From JBCBSZ01 sp039185015 (lineage in GTDB: Bacteria > Actinomycetota > Acidimicrobiia > Acidimicrobiales > Poriferisodalaceae): DNA of 38,370 bases. Position 1 is the first letter of the stretch. Every line of letters begins with the position of its first letter. The translations under genes and the position numbers were made by a program. The stretch spans positions 1 through 38,370 of the forward strand of contig JBCDAU010000050.1 of NCBI GenBank assembly GCA_039185015.1, written 5' to 3'. Below are positions 31,619 to 38,370 of the stretch, piece after piece. The notes beneath the pieces are model-generated. The model searched no databases and was not told the origin of the DNA. It worked only from the letters and a program-made list of their open reading frames with translations.

Positions 31619-31647
31619 TAAATACGACCGGAATGGTCCGGAATCAA
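31619..31647 (-). promoter_or_regulatory. Promoter of the dioxygenase gene with a dyad in its spacer
   Basis: On the minus strand TTGATT (31642-31647) and TATTTA (31619-31624) are separated by exactly 17 bp. The spacer and edge of the -35 hold the dyad CCGGA-N4-TCCGG (31628-31641), a plausible operator. This is one of the better sigma-70 promoters in the window. Confidence 0.55.
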
Positions 31648-31681
31648 GGTGAACCCGAGGAGGCGGGCTGTGGGCGACCGC

Positions 31682-33424
31682 TCAGGAACCCACCACGGTG
31701 AGGGTCATGTTCCCGTCGAGCAGGGTCCCTGCGGTGTCCTCGAAGCGGACGACGCCGTCGCAGTCGATCACCCGAGCGACGTGCTCGGCGACGACGAGTG
31801 GCACGGTGACGCTCCCGCCGGCGGGGACCGGTGCGTCGATGTGGTTGAGGCCGAACGTCTGGGCGCCGACGGCGTTGAACTGCACCACGCACAGGTCGGC
31901 GCCGGTCTCGTTGAGGACCTCGACGGTGAGCGCCGCCCGGTCGCCGCCGACGAAGGTCGCTTCGGCGAAGATCGGCTCGCCCTCGATGACCCAGACCAGC
32001 TCGTAGAGGCCGTCGGCCAGCCCATTGGGGTTGTTGATGCAGGCGAAGAAGGTCCCCGAGCCGTCGACCGACGTTGTGCCGGAGGAGGACGGGGGAGCGT
32101 CGAACACGCCGTTGTAGAACCACTGGGCCTCGAAGGCGCTGCCGATCGGGATGCCCTCGTAGGCCCACGTCAGGCACAGCTCGCCGGCGCCGGCCGGGGC
32201 GGCGAGGACGGGCTCGGCGGCGAGGCCGTCGGCGGTGACGCCGAGGGTCCACTGCGGGGCGAAGGCGATCGGGCGGGTCGGGCCCATCGAGGCGCTCACC
32301 GGGGGCTCGCCCTGGTCGATCGGTGCGGTGGTGGCCCGGGCCTGGGCGAGCAGGTCGGCGGCGAGGGCGATGGGCTTGATGCCGTTGATGAAGCCCCCGA
32401 TCGGCACGCAGGAGTCGCCCTGGTCGATGCGGCCGTCGCCGTTGGTGTCGCTGACGGTGCGGCAGTCGACGATGCGGCCCTCGCCGGTCCCGGCCCGGGT
32501 CGGCACGCCGATGATCGTCCCGTCGGCGTCGGCGGCCAGCCCGCCGCTGTTGCCGCCGGCGATCGTGGCGTCGGTCTTGAGGAGGACGGTGCGGCCCTGG
32601 TCGGTGGTGAAGCCGCTGACGCTGCCCTCGGTGAAGGTCACGGTCTCGCCGCCGATCGCCGGGTAGCCGATGACCCGGATGTCGTCGCCGAGGGCGACGG
32701 TGTCGGAGTTGCCGAGGGGGATCGGGGTGAAGCTCTCGTCGTTCGGTCGGCCGTCGGCGTCGCGGGCGATGCGGACGACGGCGAGGTCGAGCACGGGGTC
32801 GGCGGCGAGGAGGTCGGCCTGGTAGCGGACCTCGGGCGCCTGCTGGCTGGAGTCGGCGAGCGCGATGCCGATCGTGTCGTGCGGGCAGATCGTGGACTGC
32901 TCGATCACGTGGAAGTTGGTGAGGATGGTGCCGTCGCTGTCGACGATGGTCCCGCTCCCGGTGCACACCGTGGCGCCGTCGAGCAGCAGCTGGATCTGCA
33001 CGACGCTGGAGGCGAGCGCCTCGGCCTCCGACGCCGGGGCGTCGGGCGTGGCTGCGGTGTCGTCGTCCTTGGGGGCGGTGCCGCCTGCGGCGGTCTCGGG
33101 GGTCGTGTCCTCGGCCGGCTCGGCGTCGATCGCGGTCGTCGGCTCGACCTCGGCCCCGAGGTTCGCCTCGTCGTCGACGTCGACGGTCTCGGTCGTGGGG
33201 CCGGCCTCGACGTCGTCGCCGTCGTCGCCTCCCCGGGTCACGACGATCGCCGCGACGAGGGCGATGAGCGAGACGGCGAGGGCGGCGGCGCCCATCATCA
33301 GCATCGGGCTCCGGTGCTGCTCGGCCGGCGGCGACGGCGGGGCGCCGATCCCTCCGGGAGCGGTGGAGGCGCCACCGACCTGCGTCGTGGCCTCGGGGTC
33401 GTGTCCGTCCTGTGCACCAACCAT
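31682..33424 (-). CDS. Membrane-anchored trypsin-like serine protease
   Basis: A 580-residue single-pass protein. Residues 1-40 are a cytoplasmic Pro-rich tail containing DPEATTQVGG (9-18); 41-62 are the transmembrane helix; 63-135 an acidic, Thr/Pro-rich stalk starting GDDGDDVEAG. The S1C-type protease domain has His172 (LTNFHVIE), Asp213 (DPVLDLAVVRI) and Ser293 (ATIAGGNSGG). Just after the active Ser is an EF-hand-like loop DTNGDGRIDQGD (326-337) bracketed by Cys321 and Cys339. The 200-residue C-terminal region is beta-rich with no PDZ domain. It resembles extracytoplasmic DegP/MarP-type proteases; the target is unknown. TAGCGT lies 7 nt before the ATG. The PASTA kinase gene is 66 bp upstream. 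Confidence 0.9.
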   Translation of the reverse strand: MVGAQDGHDPEATTQVGGASTAPGGIGAPPSPPAEQHRSPMLMMGAAALAVSLIALVAAIVVTRGGDDGDDVEAGPTTETVDVDDEANLGAEVEPTTAIDAEPAEDTTPETAAGGTAPKDDDTAATPDAPASEAEALASSVVQIQLLLDGATVCTGSGTIVDSDGTILTNFHVIEQSTICPHDTIGIALADSSQQAPEVRYQADLLAADPVLDLAVVRIARDADGRPNDESFTPIPLGNSDTVALGDDIRVIGYPAIGGETVTFTEGSVSGFTTDQGRTVLLKTDATIAGGNSGGLAADADGTIIGVPTRAGTGEGRIVDCRTVSDTNGDGRIDQGDSCVPIGGFINGIKPIALAADLLAQARATTAPIDQGEPPVSASMGPTRPIAFAPQWTLGVTADGLAAEPVLAAPAGAGELCLTWAYEGIPIGSAFEAQWFYNGVFDAPPSSSGTTSVDGSGTFFACINNPNGLADGLYELVWVIEGEPIFAEATFVGGDRAALTVEVLNETGADLCVVQFNAVGAQTFGLNHIDAPVPAGGSVTVPLVVAEHVARVIDCDGVVRFEDTAGTLLDGNMTLTVVGS

Positions 33425-33431
33425 GGGGGTG

Positions 33432-33460
33432 ACGCTACGGAGCGGGCGCCGTCCCGTCAG
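33432..33460 (-). promoter_or_regulatory. Promoter of the serine protease gene (leaderless arrangement)
   Basis: On the minus strand CTGACG (33455-33460, -35-like) and TAGCGT (33432-33437, -10) are separated by 17 bp, and 7 nt follow to the ATG at 33424. The protease thus probably has its own promoter in the gap after the kinase gene. Confidence 0.5.
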
Positions 33461-33490
33461 TCGGGAGCGCCCCCCACTCGTGGTGGCCTG

Positions 33491-35341
33491 TCAGCACTCG
33501 GTGGGCAGCGTCAGGGTGATGTTGGTGCCCCGGGCGACGCCCGCGCCGGCGCCGATCGACTGGCCGAGGACGAGGTTGTCGCAGTGGTTGGGCCACGAGA
33601 TCGTGAGCCCGTCGATGCTCTGGCTGAGTGCGATGGCGTCGGGCAGCCGGAGGCCGACGTAGTTCGGGACGATGCACGGCGCGATCGCCAGGTCGATCGT
33701 GCTGCCGGGGGCCACGGCCTCACCGGCGAAGGGGCTGGTGCCCTGGGCGATGCCGTTGGAGCACGCCGGGGCGCTGTTCACGACGAATCCGGCGTTCTGG
33801 AGGGTGCCGCGGGCGTCGGGGATGCTGAGCCCTGACACGTTCGGGACCGTGACCAGCGCCTGGGTCGTGGGCGGTGGCGGTGGAGCCGTGGTCGGCGCTG
33901 CTGTCGTGGGCGGTGGCGGGGGCGGGCTCGTCTCCGGGGGGTTCGTCGCGGGCGGGCTGGTGGCCGGGGGAGAGGTCTCCGGCGGCGGGACCGTCACGGC
34001 CGGCGTCGTCACCGCCGGCGTGGTGATGCCCGGCGTGCGGCTGCCGCCGCTCGACCCGGCTTCGGTGGTCGTGGTCGTCTCGGGCGTCGACGTGGTGGTC
34101 GTCGTCGAGTCGGTCTCGGTGGTCGTGGTGGTGTCGCTTGCGGCGACGACCGTGCTGGTCGAGCCGGCCTCGGTGGTGGTCGCCGCGGTCTCGTCGGTGG
34201 CTGCGCCGCCCGCTTCGACGTCGTCGCCGTCGTCGCTCCCGCCGGTCAGGAGGACGATGGCGGCGATGACGAGGATCACCGCAGCGGCGCCGAGCAGCAG
34301 GATGCCGGTGCGGCGGCCGCCGTCGTCCTCCTCGGCAGCGGTGGCCGGGATCGGTTCGGGTGGGGGCGAGATCACCGGCTGCTCGCCGGTGTCGGGCGGC
34401 GGAGGTGGGGTGATGCCGCCGACCGAGCTCGTGGCCTGCGGGTCGGACGGATCGGTCGCGGCGCCGCCGGTGACGGCCGCGGTGGCGAGCGGATCGCCCG
34501 TCGCGTCGTCCATGGGCGGCGGAGCCACGTACGGCGGCTCGTCCAGGTCGATGGCGGCGAGCTCGTCCCGGAAGGCGGCCATCGTCGGCGGGCGCTCGTC
34601 GGGCTCCTTCGACAGCGACCGGTGGAGCAGGGTGGTCAGACCGGCGGGGACGTCGTCGCGGTCGATCATGGGGACCGGGTCGTTGGCGATCCGGTTGAGC
34701 ACGGTCAGCACCGGCTGGCCCGACGTCGAGTACGGGCCCTCCCCGGTGAGGCAGGCATGGAGGGTGGCGGCCAGCGAGTAGACGTCGCCGCGCTCGTCGA
34801 CCTCTCGACCGGTCAGCACCTCGGGCGGGGCGTAGGCCGGGGTGGCCGAGACGGTGTCGCGCATCGACAGGTCGCTGGACGCCGAGGCGATGCCGAAGTC
34901 GGTGAGCAGCGGGAGGTTGCTGCGGCCCATGAGGATGTTGGGCGGTTTGATGTCGCGGTGGAGGATCCCGGCCGCGTGGGCCTCGCCGAGGGCATCGGCG
35001 AGCGCTGTGCCGATGGCGATGACCTCGGCGGGGTCGAGGGCGCCCTGTTCGGAGCGATCGGCGAGCGAGCCGCCGGTGACGTACTCCATCACCAGGTACG
35101 GCACGCCGAGGGCGCTGACGCCTGAGGTGTGGATCGTGACGATGTTCGGGTGGGCGGAGAGCTGCCCCATGATGCGTCGCTCACGGTCGAAGCGGCGCTC
35201 CTCACGCTCGTCGGCGAGGGGTGCGAGGACCTTCACCGCGACGTCGCGGCCGTGGTCGGCATCGTGGGCGAGGTGCACGGTGCCGAAGCCGCCGTGGCCG
35301 ATCACCTCTCGCCACTCGAGTCCCTCGATCCCCAGATCCAT
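33491..35341 (-). CDS. Ser/Thr protein kinase with PASTA domains (PknB-like)
   Basis: A 616-residue receptor kinase. The Hanks-type domain (about 10-265) is complete: GHGGFGTV loop, Lys37 (VAVKVL), HRDIKPPN (Asp130), TDFG (Asp148) and an activation segment through SATPAYAPPE. A Pro-rich juxtamembrane segment (270-340) carries two related motifs, DPLATAAVTGG and DPQATSSVGG. The membrane helix is at 346-366, followed by an acidic DDGDDVEAG stretch, a long Thr/Pro stalk (380-495) and two PASTA domains (about 497-555 and 557-613) expected to sense peptidoglycan fragments. Two PASTA units is fewer than the four in mycobacterial PknB. A TAGGAT -10 box lies 24 nt upstream with GGGAGGG before the ATG. 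No pbpA/rodA/FHA cluster is adjacent, so it is not the canonical division-locus pknB. Confidence 0.94.
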   Translation of the reverse strand: MDLGIEGLEWREVIGHGGFGTVHLAHDADHGRDVAVKVLAPLADEREERRFDRERRIMGQLSAHPNIVTIHTSGVSALGVPYLVMEYVTGGSLADRSEQGALDPAEVIAIGTALADALGEAHAAGILHRDIKPPNILMGRSNLPLLTDFGIASASSDLSMRDTVSATPAYAPPEVLTGREVDERGDVYSLAATLHACLTGEGPYSTSGQPVLTVLNRIANDPVPMIDRDDVPAGLTTLLHRSLSKEPDERPPTMAAFRDELAAIDLDEPPYVAPPPMDDATGDPLATAAVTGGAATDPSDPQATSSVGGITPPPPPDTGEQPVISPPPEPIPATAAEEDDGGRRTGILLLGAAAVILVIAAIVLLTGGSDDGDDVEAGGAATDETAATTTEAGSTSTVVAASDTTTTTETDSTTTTTSTPETTTTTEAGSSGGSRTPGITTPAVTTPAVTVPPPETSPPATSPPATNPPETSPPPPPPTTAAPTTAPPPPPTTQALVTVPNVSGLSIPDARGTLQNAGFVVNSAPACSNGIAQGTSPFAGEAVAPGSTIDLAIAPCIVPNYVGLRLPDAIALSQSIDGLTISWPNHCDNLVLGQSIGAGAGVARGTNITLTLPTEC

Positions 35342-35365
35342 GCCGCCCTCCCGTAGGCACGGCCG

Positions 35366-35371
35366 ATCCTA
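35366..35371 (-). promoter_or_regulatory. Putative -10 box of the PASTA kinase gene
   Basis: TAGGAT on the minus strand, 24 nt before the ATG, with a weak GGGACC -35 18 bp further upstream. A GGGAGGG ribosome-binding site follows, so this gene is leadered, unlike the protease gene next to it. Confidence 0.4.
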
Positions 35372-35449
35372 GGGACTGGTCGTCGGTGCGGTCCCACCAT
35401 GACCGTGGGGAGTGGCCCCCAATTGTCGGTCGGTTGTGACGGGTGGGGA

Positions 35450-36298
35450 TCAGGCGTGCCAGAGCGCGCTGCGACAGCGTTCGACGTACTCGATCGGGTC
35501 GCCGTACGGCACGAAGATCGTGAGGTCGATCCCGAGCCCGGCGTACGCCGCCAGCTCGTCGCCGAAGGGCTCGTCCCGGGCGAAGACGTCGAAGGGGACC
35601 ATCATCGTGCGCTGCACCGTGGCCGGGTCCCGGCCGACGTCGGCGCAGTGGCGGTCGAGGACGGCGAGCTTGTGGGCGACCTCGTCGACGCCGGAGGCGA
35701 TGAGGTTGCACGCGTCGCCGTGCTCGGCCACGAGGCGCAGCGTCCGCCGCTCACCGCCGCCGCCGACGACGATCGGGATGCCGCCGGGGCGGACCGGTCC
35801 GGGTGAGCAGATCGTCTCGGCGAGTCGGTGGTGCTCACCCTCGAATGGGCCGGTCTCCGAGGACCACATCTGCCGGCAGATGCGCAGCGTCTCGCCGAGG
35901 CGGTCGAAGCGCTCGCCGAGCGGCGGGAAGGGGACGCCGAGCCCGGCGTGCTCGCGCTCGTACCAGGCGGCCCCGATGCCGAGCAGCGCCCGGCCGTCGG
36001 AGAGCGCGTCGAGGGTGGCGACCGTCTTGGCCAGCAGTCCCGGGTGGCGGTAGGTCACCCCGGTCACGAGCAGCCCGAGCTGGATCTCGTTCGTCACCGC
36101 GGCCACGTAGCCGAGGCTCGTGTAGCCCTCCGGCATCGGGTCGTCGACCGCGCCGACCATCTCCATCTGGAACCAGTGGTCGGAGAGGACGAACCAGTCG
36201 AAGCCGAGCTCCTCGGCCCTCGTCGCCGTTGCGGCCAGCGTGGCGGGGATGGTCGTGCCCTCGCCGACGAAGGACACCGGGTGGATGCCGTAGCGCAT
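35450..36298 (-). CDS. LLM-class F420-dependent oxidoreductase
   Basis: A 282-residue luciferase-like monooxygenase-fold protein (MRYGIHPVSFVGEG, EELGFDWFVLSDHW, GLLVTGVTYRHPGLLAKTVATLD, GIGAAWYEREHAGLGVPFPPLGERFDRLGE). In actinobacteria, this group usually binds F420 rather than FMN; the adjacent NADPH:F420 reductase-type gene supports that. Substrate unknown. It lies 19 bp downstream of that reductase gene in an operon. It reads off the minus strand toward the kinase gene, whose start is 108 bp further on. Confidence 0.9.
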   Translation of the reverse strand: MRYGIHPVSFVGEGTTIPATLAATATRAEELGFDWFVLSDHWFQMEMVGAVDDPMPEGYTSLGYVAAVTNEIQLGLLVTGVTYRHPGLLAKTVATLDALSDGRALLGIGAAWYEREHAGLGVPFPPLGERFDRLGETLRICRQMWSSETGPFEGEHHRLAETICSPGPVRPGGIPIVVGGGGERRTLRLVAEHGDACNLIASGVDEVAHKLAVLDRHCADVGRDPATVQRTMMVPFDVFARDEPFGDELAAYAGLGIDLTIFVPYGDPIEYVERCRSALWHA

Positions 36299-36317
36299 CA
36301 GACGACGACCGGCCGGC

Positions 36318-36995
36318 TCATCGCACGATCTGGAACTGGAGCTTCGGCGACCCGAAGGTGCCGGCCAGGCGGAGCCAGATCGGCAGCAGGGCCTCGACCG
36401 TGCCGGCAGCGGTGAGGTCGCCGAGGTCGATCACATCGACCCAGCCGAGTCCCTCCAGCAGCGAGCGCACAGTGGCCTTCGCGTCGGCGTCGTCGCCGCA
36501 CAGGAACACCGAGTGGCCGCCGTCGCCGACGAGGGCGGGCTGGACCATCACGTCGGCGTTCATGGTGTTGAGCGACTTGACGACTCGGGCGTCGGGGAAG
36601 CGGGTCTGGATGGTCTCGGCGAGCGAGGGGCCGTCGACCGTCGCCAGGCTCGGCGGGGCGGTGGTGAAGTCGAGCGCGTTGGCGACGTCGAGGAGGACCT
36701 TGTCGCCGAGGCGATCGGCGCCGACGAGGTCGAGCGCAGCGATCGAGCTCACCCCGTTGGTGGCGTTGATCACCACCTCGGCGCCCTCGACCGCCTCAGC
36801 TGATGTCGTCAGCGGGATGTGGCCGTGGTTGTCCTGCCAGACGCCGAAACCGGGGGCGCCCATCGCATCGGGGTCGCGGCGGGCCATCGTCGCCGCTGGA
36901 TCCCTCGTGCCGATGACGACGTCGTGGCCGGTGCGGGTCAGGCCGCCGGCGAGGCTCTGGCCGACCATCCCCGTTCCCAGGATCGCGATGCGCAC
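36318..36995 (-). CDS. NADPH-dependent F420 reductase-like protein
   Basis: A 225-residue protein with an N-terminal dinucleotide fold (MRIAILGTGMVGQSLAGGL) and the NADP-specific GTRDP loop; the later VVINATNGVSSIAAL, KVLLDVANALDF and RVVKSLNTMNADVM blocks match the Fno/NADP oxidoreductase family, which transfers hydride between NADPH and coenzyme F420. Some homologues do not use F420, so that part is likely, not certain. GTG start with GGGAG 6 nt upstream. The LLM oxidoreductase follows 19 bp downstream, giving a compact operon that could recycle and use F420H2. A palindromic operator sits inside its promoter. Confidence 0.88.
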   Translation of the reverse strand: MRIAILGTGMVGQSLAGGLTRTGHDVVIGTRDPAATMARRDPDAMGAPGFGVWQDNHGHIPLTTSAEAVEGAEVVINATNGVSSIAALDLVGADRLGDKVLLDVANALDFTTAPPSLATVDGPSLAETIQTRFPDARVVKSLNTMNADVMVQPALVGDGGHSVFLCGDDADAKATVRSLLEGLGWVDVIDLGDLTAAGTVEALLPIWLRLAGTFGSPKLQFQIVR

Positions 36996-37031
36996 GGGAC
37001 GCTCCCTTGCTCGGTGGAGTGGGTGCGCCTG

Positions 37032-37060
37032 AACGTACAGACAGGTCTGTCTACTAGCAA
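37032..37060 (-). promoter_or_regulatory. Promoter of the F420 operon with a TetR-type operator in its spacer
   Basis: On the minus strand TTGCTA (-35, 37055-37060) and TACGTT (-10, 37032-37037) are exactly 17 bp apart. The spacer holds overlapping perfect dyads ACAGAC-CT-GTCTGT (37037-37050) and AGACAG-AC-CTGTCT (37039-37052). This resembles operators of the TetR family (TAGACAGACCTGTCTA-like), and the tetR stop codon is only 2 bp beyond the -35, so repression of the reductase/LLM operon by that TetR is the straightforward reading. Confidence 0.65.
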
Positions 37061-37061
37061 C

Positions 37062-37664
37062 TCACCGATGGGAGGCCACGACGGTCCGGGTCAGCTCGCC
37101 GAGGCCGGTCACGTGGCTGTGCGCGCCGAACATCCGCGACGCCGCCCAGGCGCCGTCCATCAGGACGAGGAGGTGGGCGGCGAGCTGCGCCGGGTCTCGG
37201 AGTCCGGCCTCGGTGGCCAGTGCCTCGAACCGGTCGAGCGCCCGCTGCTTGTGGGCGGCGGCGACGCGGTGGGCGGGATGCTCGTGGTCGGGGAACTCGG
37301 CCGCCGTGACCTGGAACGTGCAGCCTCGGCAGGCCGGGCTCGATGCCTGCTGCTCGACGAGCTCGAGGATGCGCACGAGGGTGTCGGCCGGGTCGGCGTC
37401 GGTGTCGAGCGAGCCGTCGATCCAGTCCCAGAACGCCTCGTCCGAGCGCTCGAGGTACGCGGCGACGAGGTCGTCCTTGGAGGCGAAGTGGGCGTAGAGC
37501 GTCGCCTTGGCCACGCCGGCCTCGGCGATGATCCGATCGATGCCCACGGCGGCGAAGCCGAGCTCGTAGAACAGGGCGCCGGCGGTCTCGAGGATCCGTT
37601 CGCGGGCGCTGCCCGTGCGGGGCGTCTCCGCCTCCGCCGTTAGGTCCGCCGGTCGCGCCGTCAT
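37062..37664 (-). CDS. TetR-family transcriptional regulator
   Basis: A 200-residue repressor. The HTH is at the N-terminus (RERILETAGALFYELGFAAVGIDRI, then GVAKATLYAHFASKDDLVAAYL), and the ligand domain contains ACRGCTFQVTAAEFPDHEHPA, the Cys-rich pattern of the LmrA/YxaF-like subgroup. The inducer is unknown. The start ATG at 37664 follows TACGCT by 6 nt and gives a normal-length product. It is immediately upstream of the F420 operon in the same orientation, with a dyad in that operon's promoter. The flavodoxin gene diverges 126 bp away. Confidence 0.92.
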   Translation of the reverse strand: MTARPADLTAEAETPRTGSARERILETAGALFYELGFAAVGIDRIIAEAGVAKATLYAHFASKDDLVAAYLERSDEAFWDWIDGSLDTDADPADTLVRILELVEQQASSPACRGCTFQVTAAEFPDHEHPAHRVAAAHKQRALDRFEALATEAGLRDPAQLAAHLLVLMDGAWAASRMFGAHSHVTGLGELTRTVVASHR

Positions 37665-37670
37665 GTCCGA

Positions 37671-37676
37671 AGCGTA
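37671..37676 (-). promoter_or_regulatory. Putative -10 box of tetR (leaderless arrangement)
   Basis: TACGCT on the minus strand is followed by 6 nt and the ATG at 37664. Confidence 0.4.
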
Positions 37677-37695
37677 CGCCGAGGTCGCCACCTGG

Positions 37696-37738
37696 CTGTT
37701 GTGTCAGGTGTGCCTACTTCAACACGACAGGTGGGCCG
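37696..37738. repeat. Inverted and direct repeats in the tetR-flavodoxin divergent region
   Basis: CTGTTGTGT (37696-37704) and ACACGACAG (37722-37730) form a 9-bp dyad with one mismatch and a 17-bp centre. CAGGTGtGCC and CAGGTGgGCC at 37705 and 37729 are 10-bp direct repeats with one mismatch. The region lies between the two divergent starts and may bind a regulator; it does not resemble the ACAGAC-CT-GTCTGT dyad of the F420 operon. Confidence 0.35.
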
Positions 37739-37748
37739 TTCAGCCCGG

Positions 37749-37754
37749 TAGACT
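37749..37754 (+). promoter_or_regulatory. Putative -10 box of the flavodoxin gene
   Basis: TAGACT 36 nt upstream of the ATG; the -35 is weak (CGACAG at 18-bp spacing). The gene has a normal leader with a GGGGGAAG ribosome-binding site. Confidence 0.35.
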
Positions 37755-37790
37755 GGGCTTCAGATCACTCGACCGAGACGGGGGAAGACG

Positions 37791-38327
37791 ATGAGCGACT
37801 CACTCACGTGTGTCGTGTACGGCACGGATACGGGCAACACCGAAGACGTCGGGCGGCGCATCGCCGAACGGCTGGACAACCTCGGCCTGGGCGTCGACGT
37901 CGTCGACGTCAGCGGCATCGATCTCGACCAGATCCGGCAGTACGAGTTCCTCATCCTCGGCATCCCGACGTGGGACTACGGCGGCATCCAGGGCGACTGG
38001 GAGGAGCTCGAGCAGCGCCTGTCCCAGCTGGACCTGAGCAACAAGGTCGTCGCCCTGTACGGGCTCGGTGACCAGAACGGCTACTCGGAGTACTACGTCG
38101 ACGCCATGGGCTGGCTCCACGAGCGGCTCCAGCACAGCCAGGCGACGTTCGTCGGCGCGTGGCCGACCGACGGCTACGACTTCGATGCTTCGCGGGCGGC
38201 CAACGCCGACGGGTCCCTCTTCGTCGGCCTCGCCCTCGACGAGGACGGCCAGTCCGATCTCACCGACGAGCGCATCGACAAGTGGATCGACCAGATCCTG
38301 TCCGAGTACATCGCTGCGATCTCCTAG
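37791..38327 (+). CDS. Flavodoxin, long-chain type
   Basis: A 178-residue FMN electron carrier. The phosphate loop is YGTDTGNTEDVGRRIAERL, the 60s loop LILGIPTWDYGGIQGDWEEL (stacking Trp) and the 90s loop VVALYGLGDQNGYSEYYVDA; the later 20-residue insertion and WPTDGYDFDAS, ADGSLFVGLALDEDGQSDLTD blocks are those of long-chain FldA/NifF flavodoxins. Well-matched ribosome-binding site 6 nt before the ATG. It probably replaces ferredoxin under iron limitation; no iron box (Fur-like palindrome) is obvious upstream. It is divergent from tetR. The remaining 43 bp to the window end contain nothing I can assign. Confidence 0.95.
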   Translation: MSDSLTCVVYGTDTGNTEDVGRRIAERLDNLGLGVDVVDVSGIDLDQIRQYEFLILGIPTWDYGGIQGDWEELEQRLSQLDLSNKVVALYGLGDQNGYSEYYVDAMGWLHERLQHSQATFVGAWPTDGYDFDASRAANADGSLFVGLALDEDGQSDLTDERIDKWIDQILSEYIAAIS

Positions 38328-38370
38328 GGCCCACGGCCGGCGGCTGACTACCCTGACGGCCTCCTGAGGG

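Noticed and set aside
33880..34220. Short tandem-like GC repeats in the kinase gene, considered as a CRISPR or microsatellite array
   Set aside because: They encode the Thr/Pro-rich extracellular stalk between the membrane helix and PASTA domains, in frame, with no regular repeat-spacer structure.

Overview
The window is very GC-rich, gene-dense DNA. It looks like a chromosomal segment of a high-GC actinobacterium, most likely an Acidimicrobiia-type lineage (Ilumatobacter/Iamia-like); the class is my inference from overall gene content. The supports are an HrdB-like primary sigma factor, an alpha2-type glycyl-tRNA synthetase, probable coenzyme F420 enzymes, a PASTA-domain Ser/Thr kinase, DUF11/LPXTG surface proteins, frequent GTG starts, and many starts lying 6-8 nt after a TAnnnT -10 box (probable leaderless mRNAs). 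No phage, integrase, IS transposase or CRISPR array is visible.

Layout. 1-10.6 kb: an information-processing block, with glyS, a pyruvate phosphate dikinase-like gene, dnaG and rpoD on the + strand. It is interrupted by a two-gene minus-strand operon (DUF2087 regulator and a flavin/F420-type split-barrel oxidoreductase), followed by tRNA-Asn, and bracketed by two DUF3179 proteins. 10.6-18.5 kb: a large LPRTG surface protein, a CAT-anticodon tRNA, a GNAT acetyltransferase, a MOSC protein, a small orphan gene and a DPE2-like 4-alpha-glucanotransferase. 18.6-24.6 kb: thrS and a TrmH-family methyltransferase, a small winged-helix-like gene framed by paired inverted repeats, a tyrosine phosphatase, an unknown protein, and an inositol-monophosphatase/Nudix pair. 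24.7-31.6 kb: accessory metabolism and regulation (DJ-1/AraC regulator divergent from an ABM monooxygenase, O-methyltransferase, patatin divergent from an AraC regulator, an exported protein, a TauD-like dioxygenase). 31.7-38.3 kb: a membrane-anchored trypsin-like protease and a PASTA kinase sharing a transmembrane module, an F420 operon (LLM oxidoreductase and NADPH:F420 reductase) with an apparent TetR operator in its promoter, the tetR gene, and a long-chain flavodoxin.

The most unusual items are: (i) the 114-codon gene at 21380-21724, flanked on each side by two copies of TGCCCGC-N5-AGCGACA in inverted orientation; (ii) the PPDK homologue, whose ATP-grasp motifs are eroded while the phospho-His and PEP domains are intact; (iii) the cytoplasmic DPxATxxVGG motif and extracytoplasmic DDGDDVEAG motif shared by the kinase and the adjacent protease. 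Family assignments were made by reading motifs; no database search was possible.
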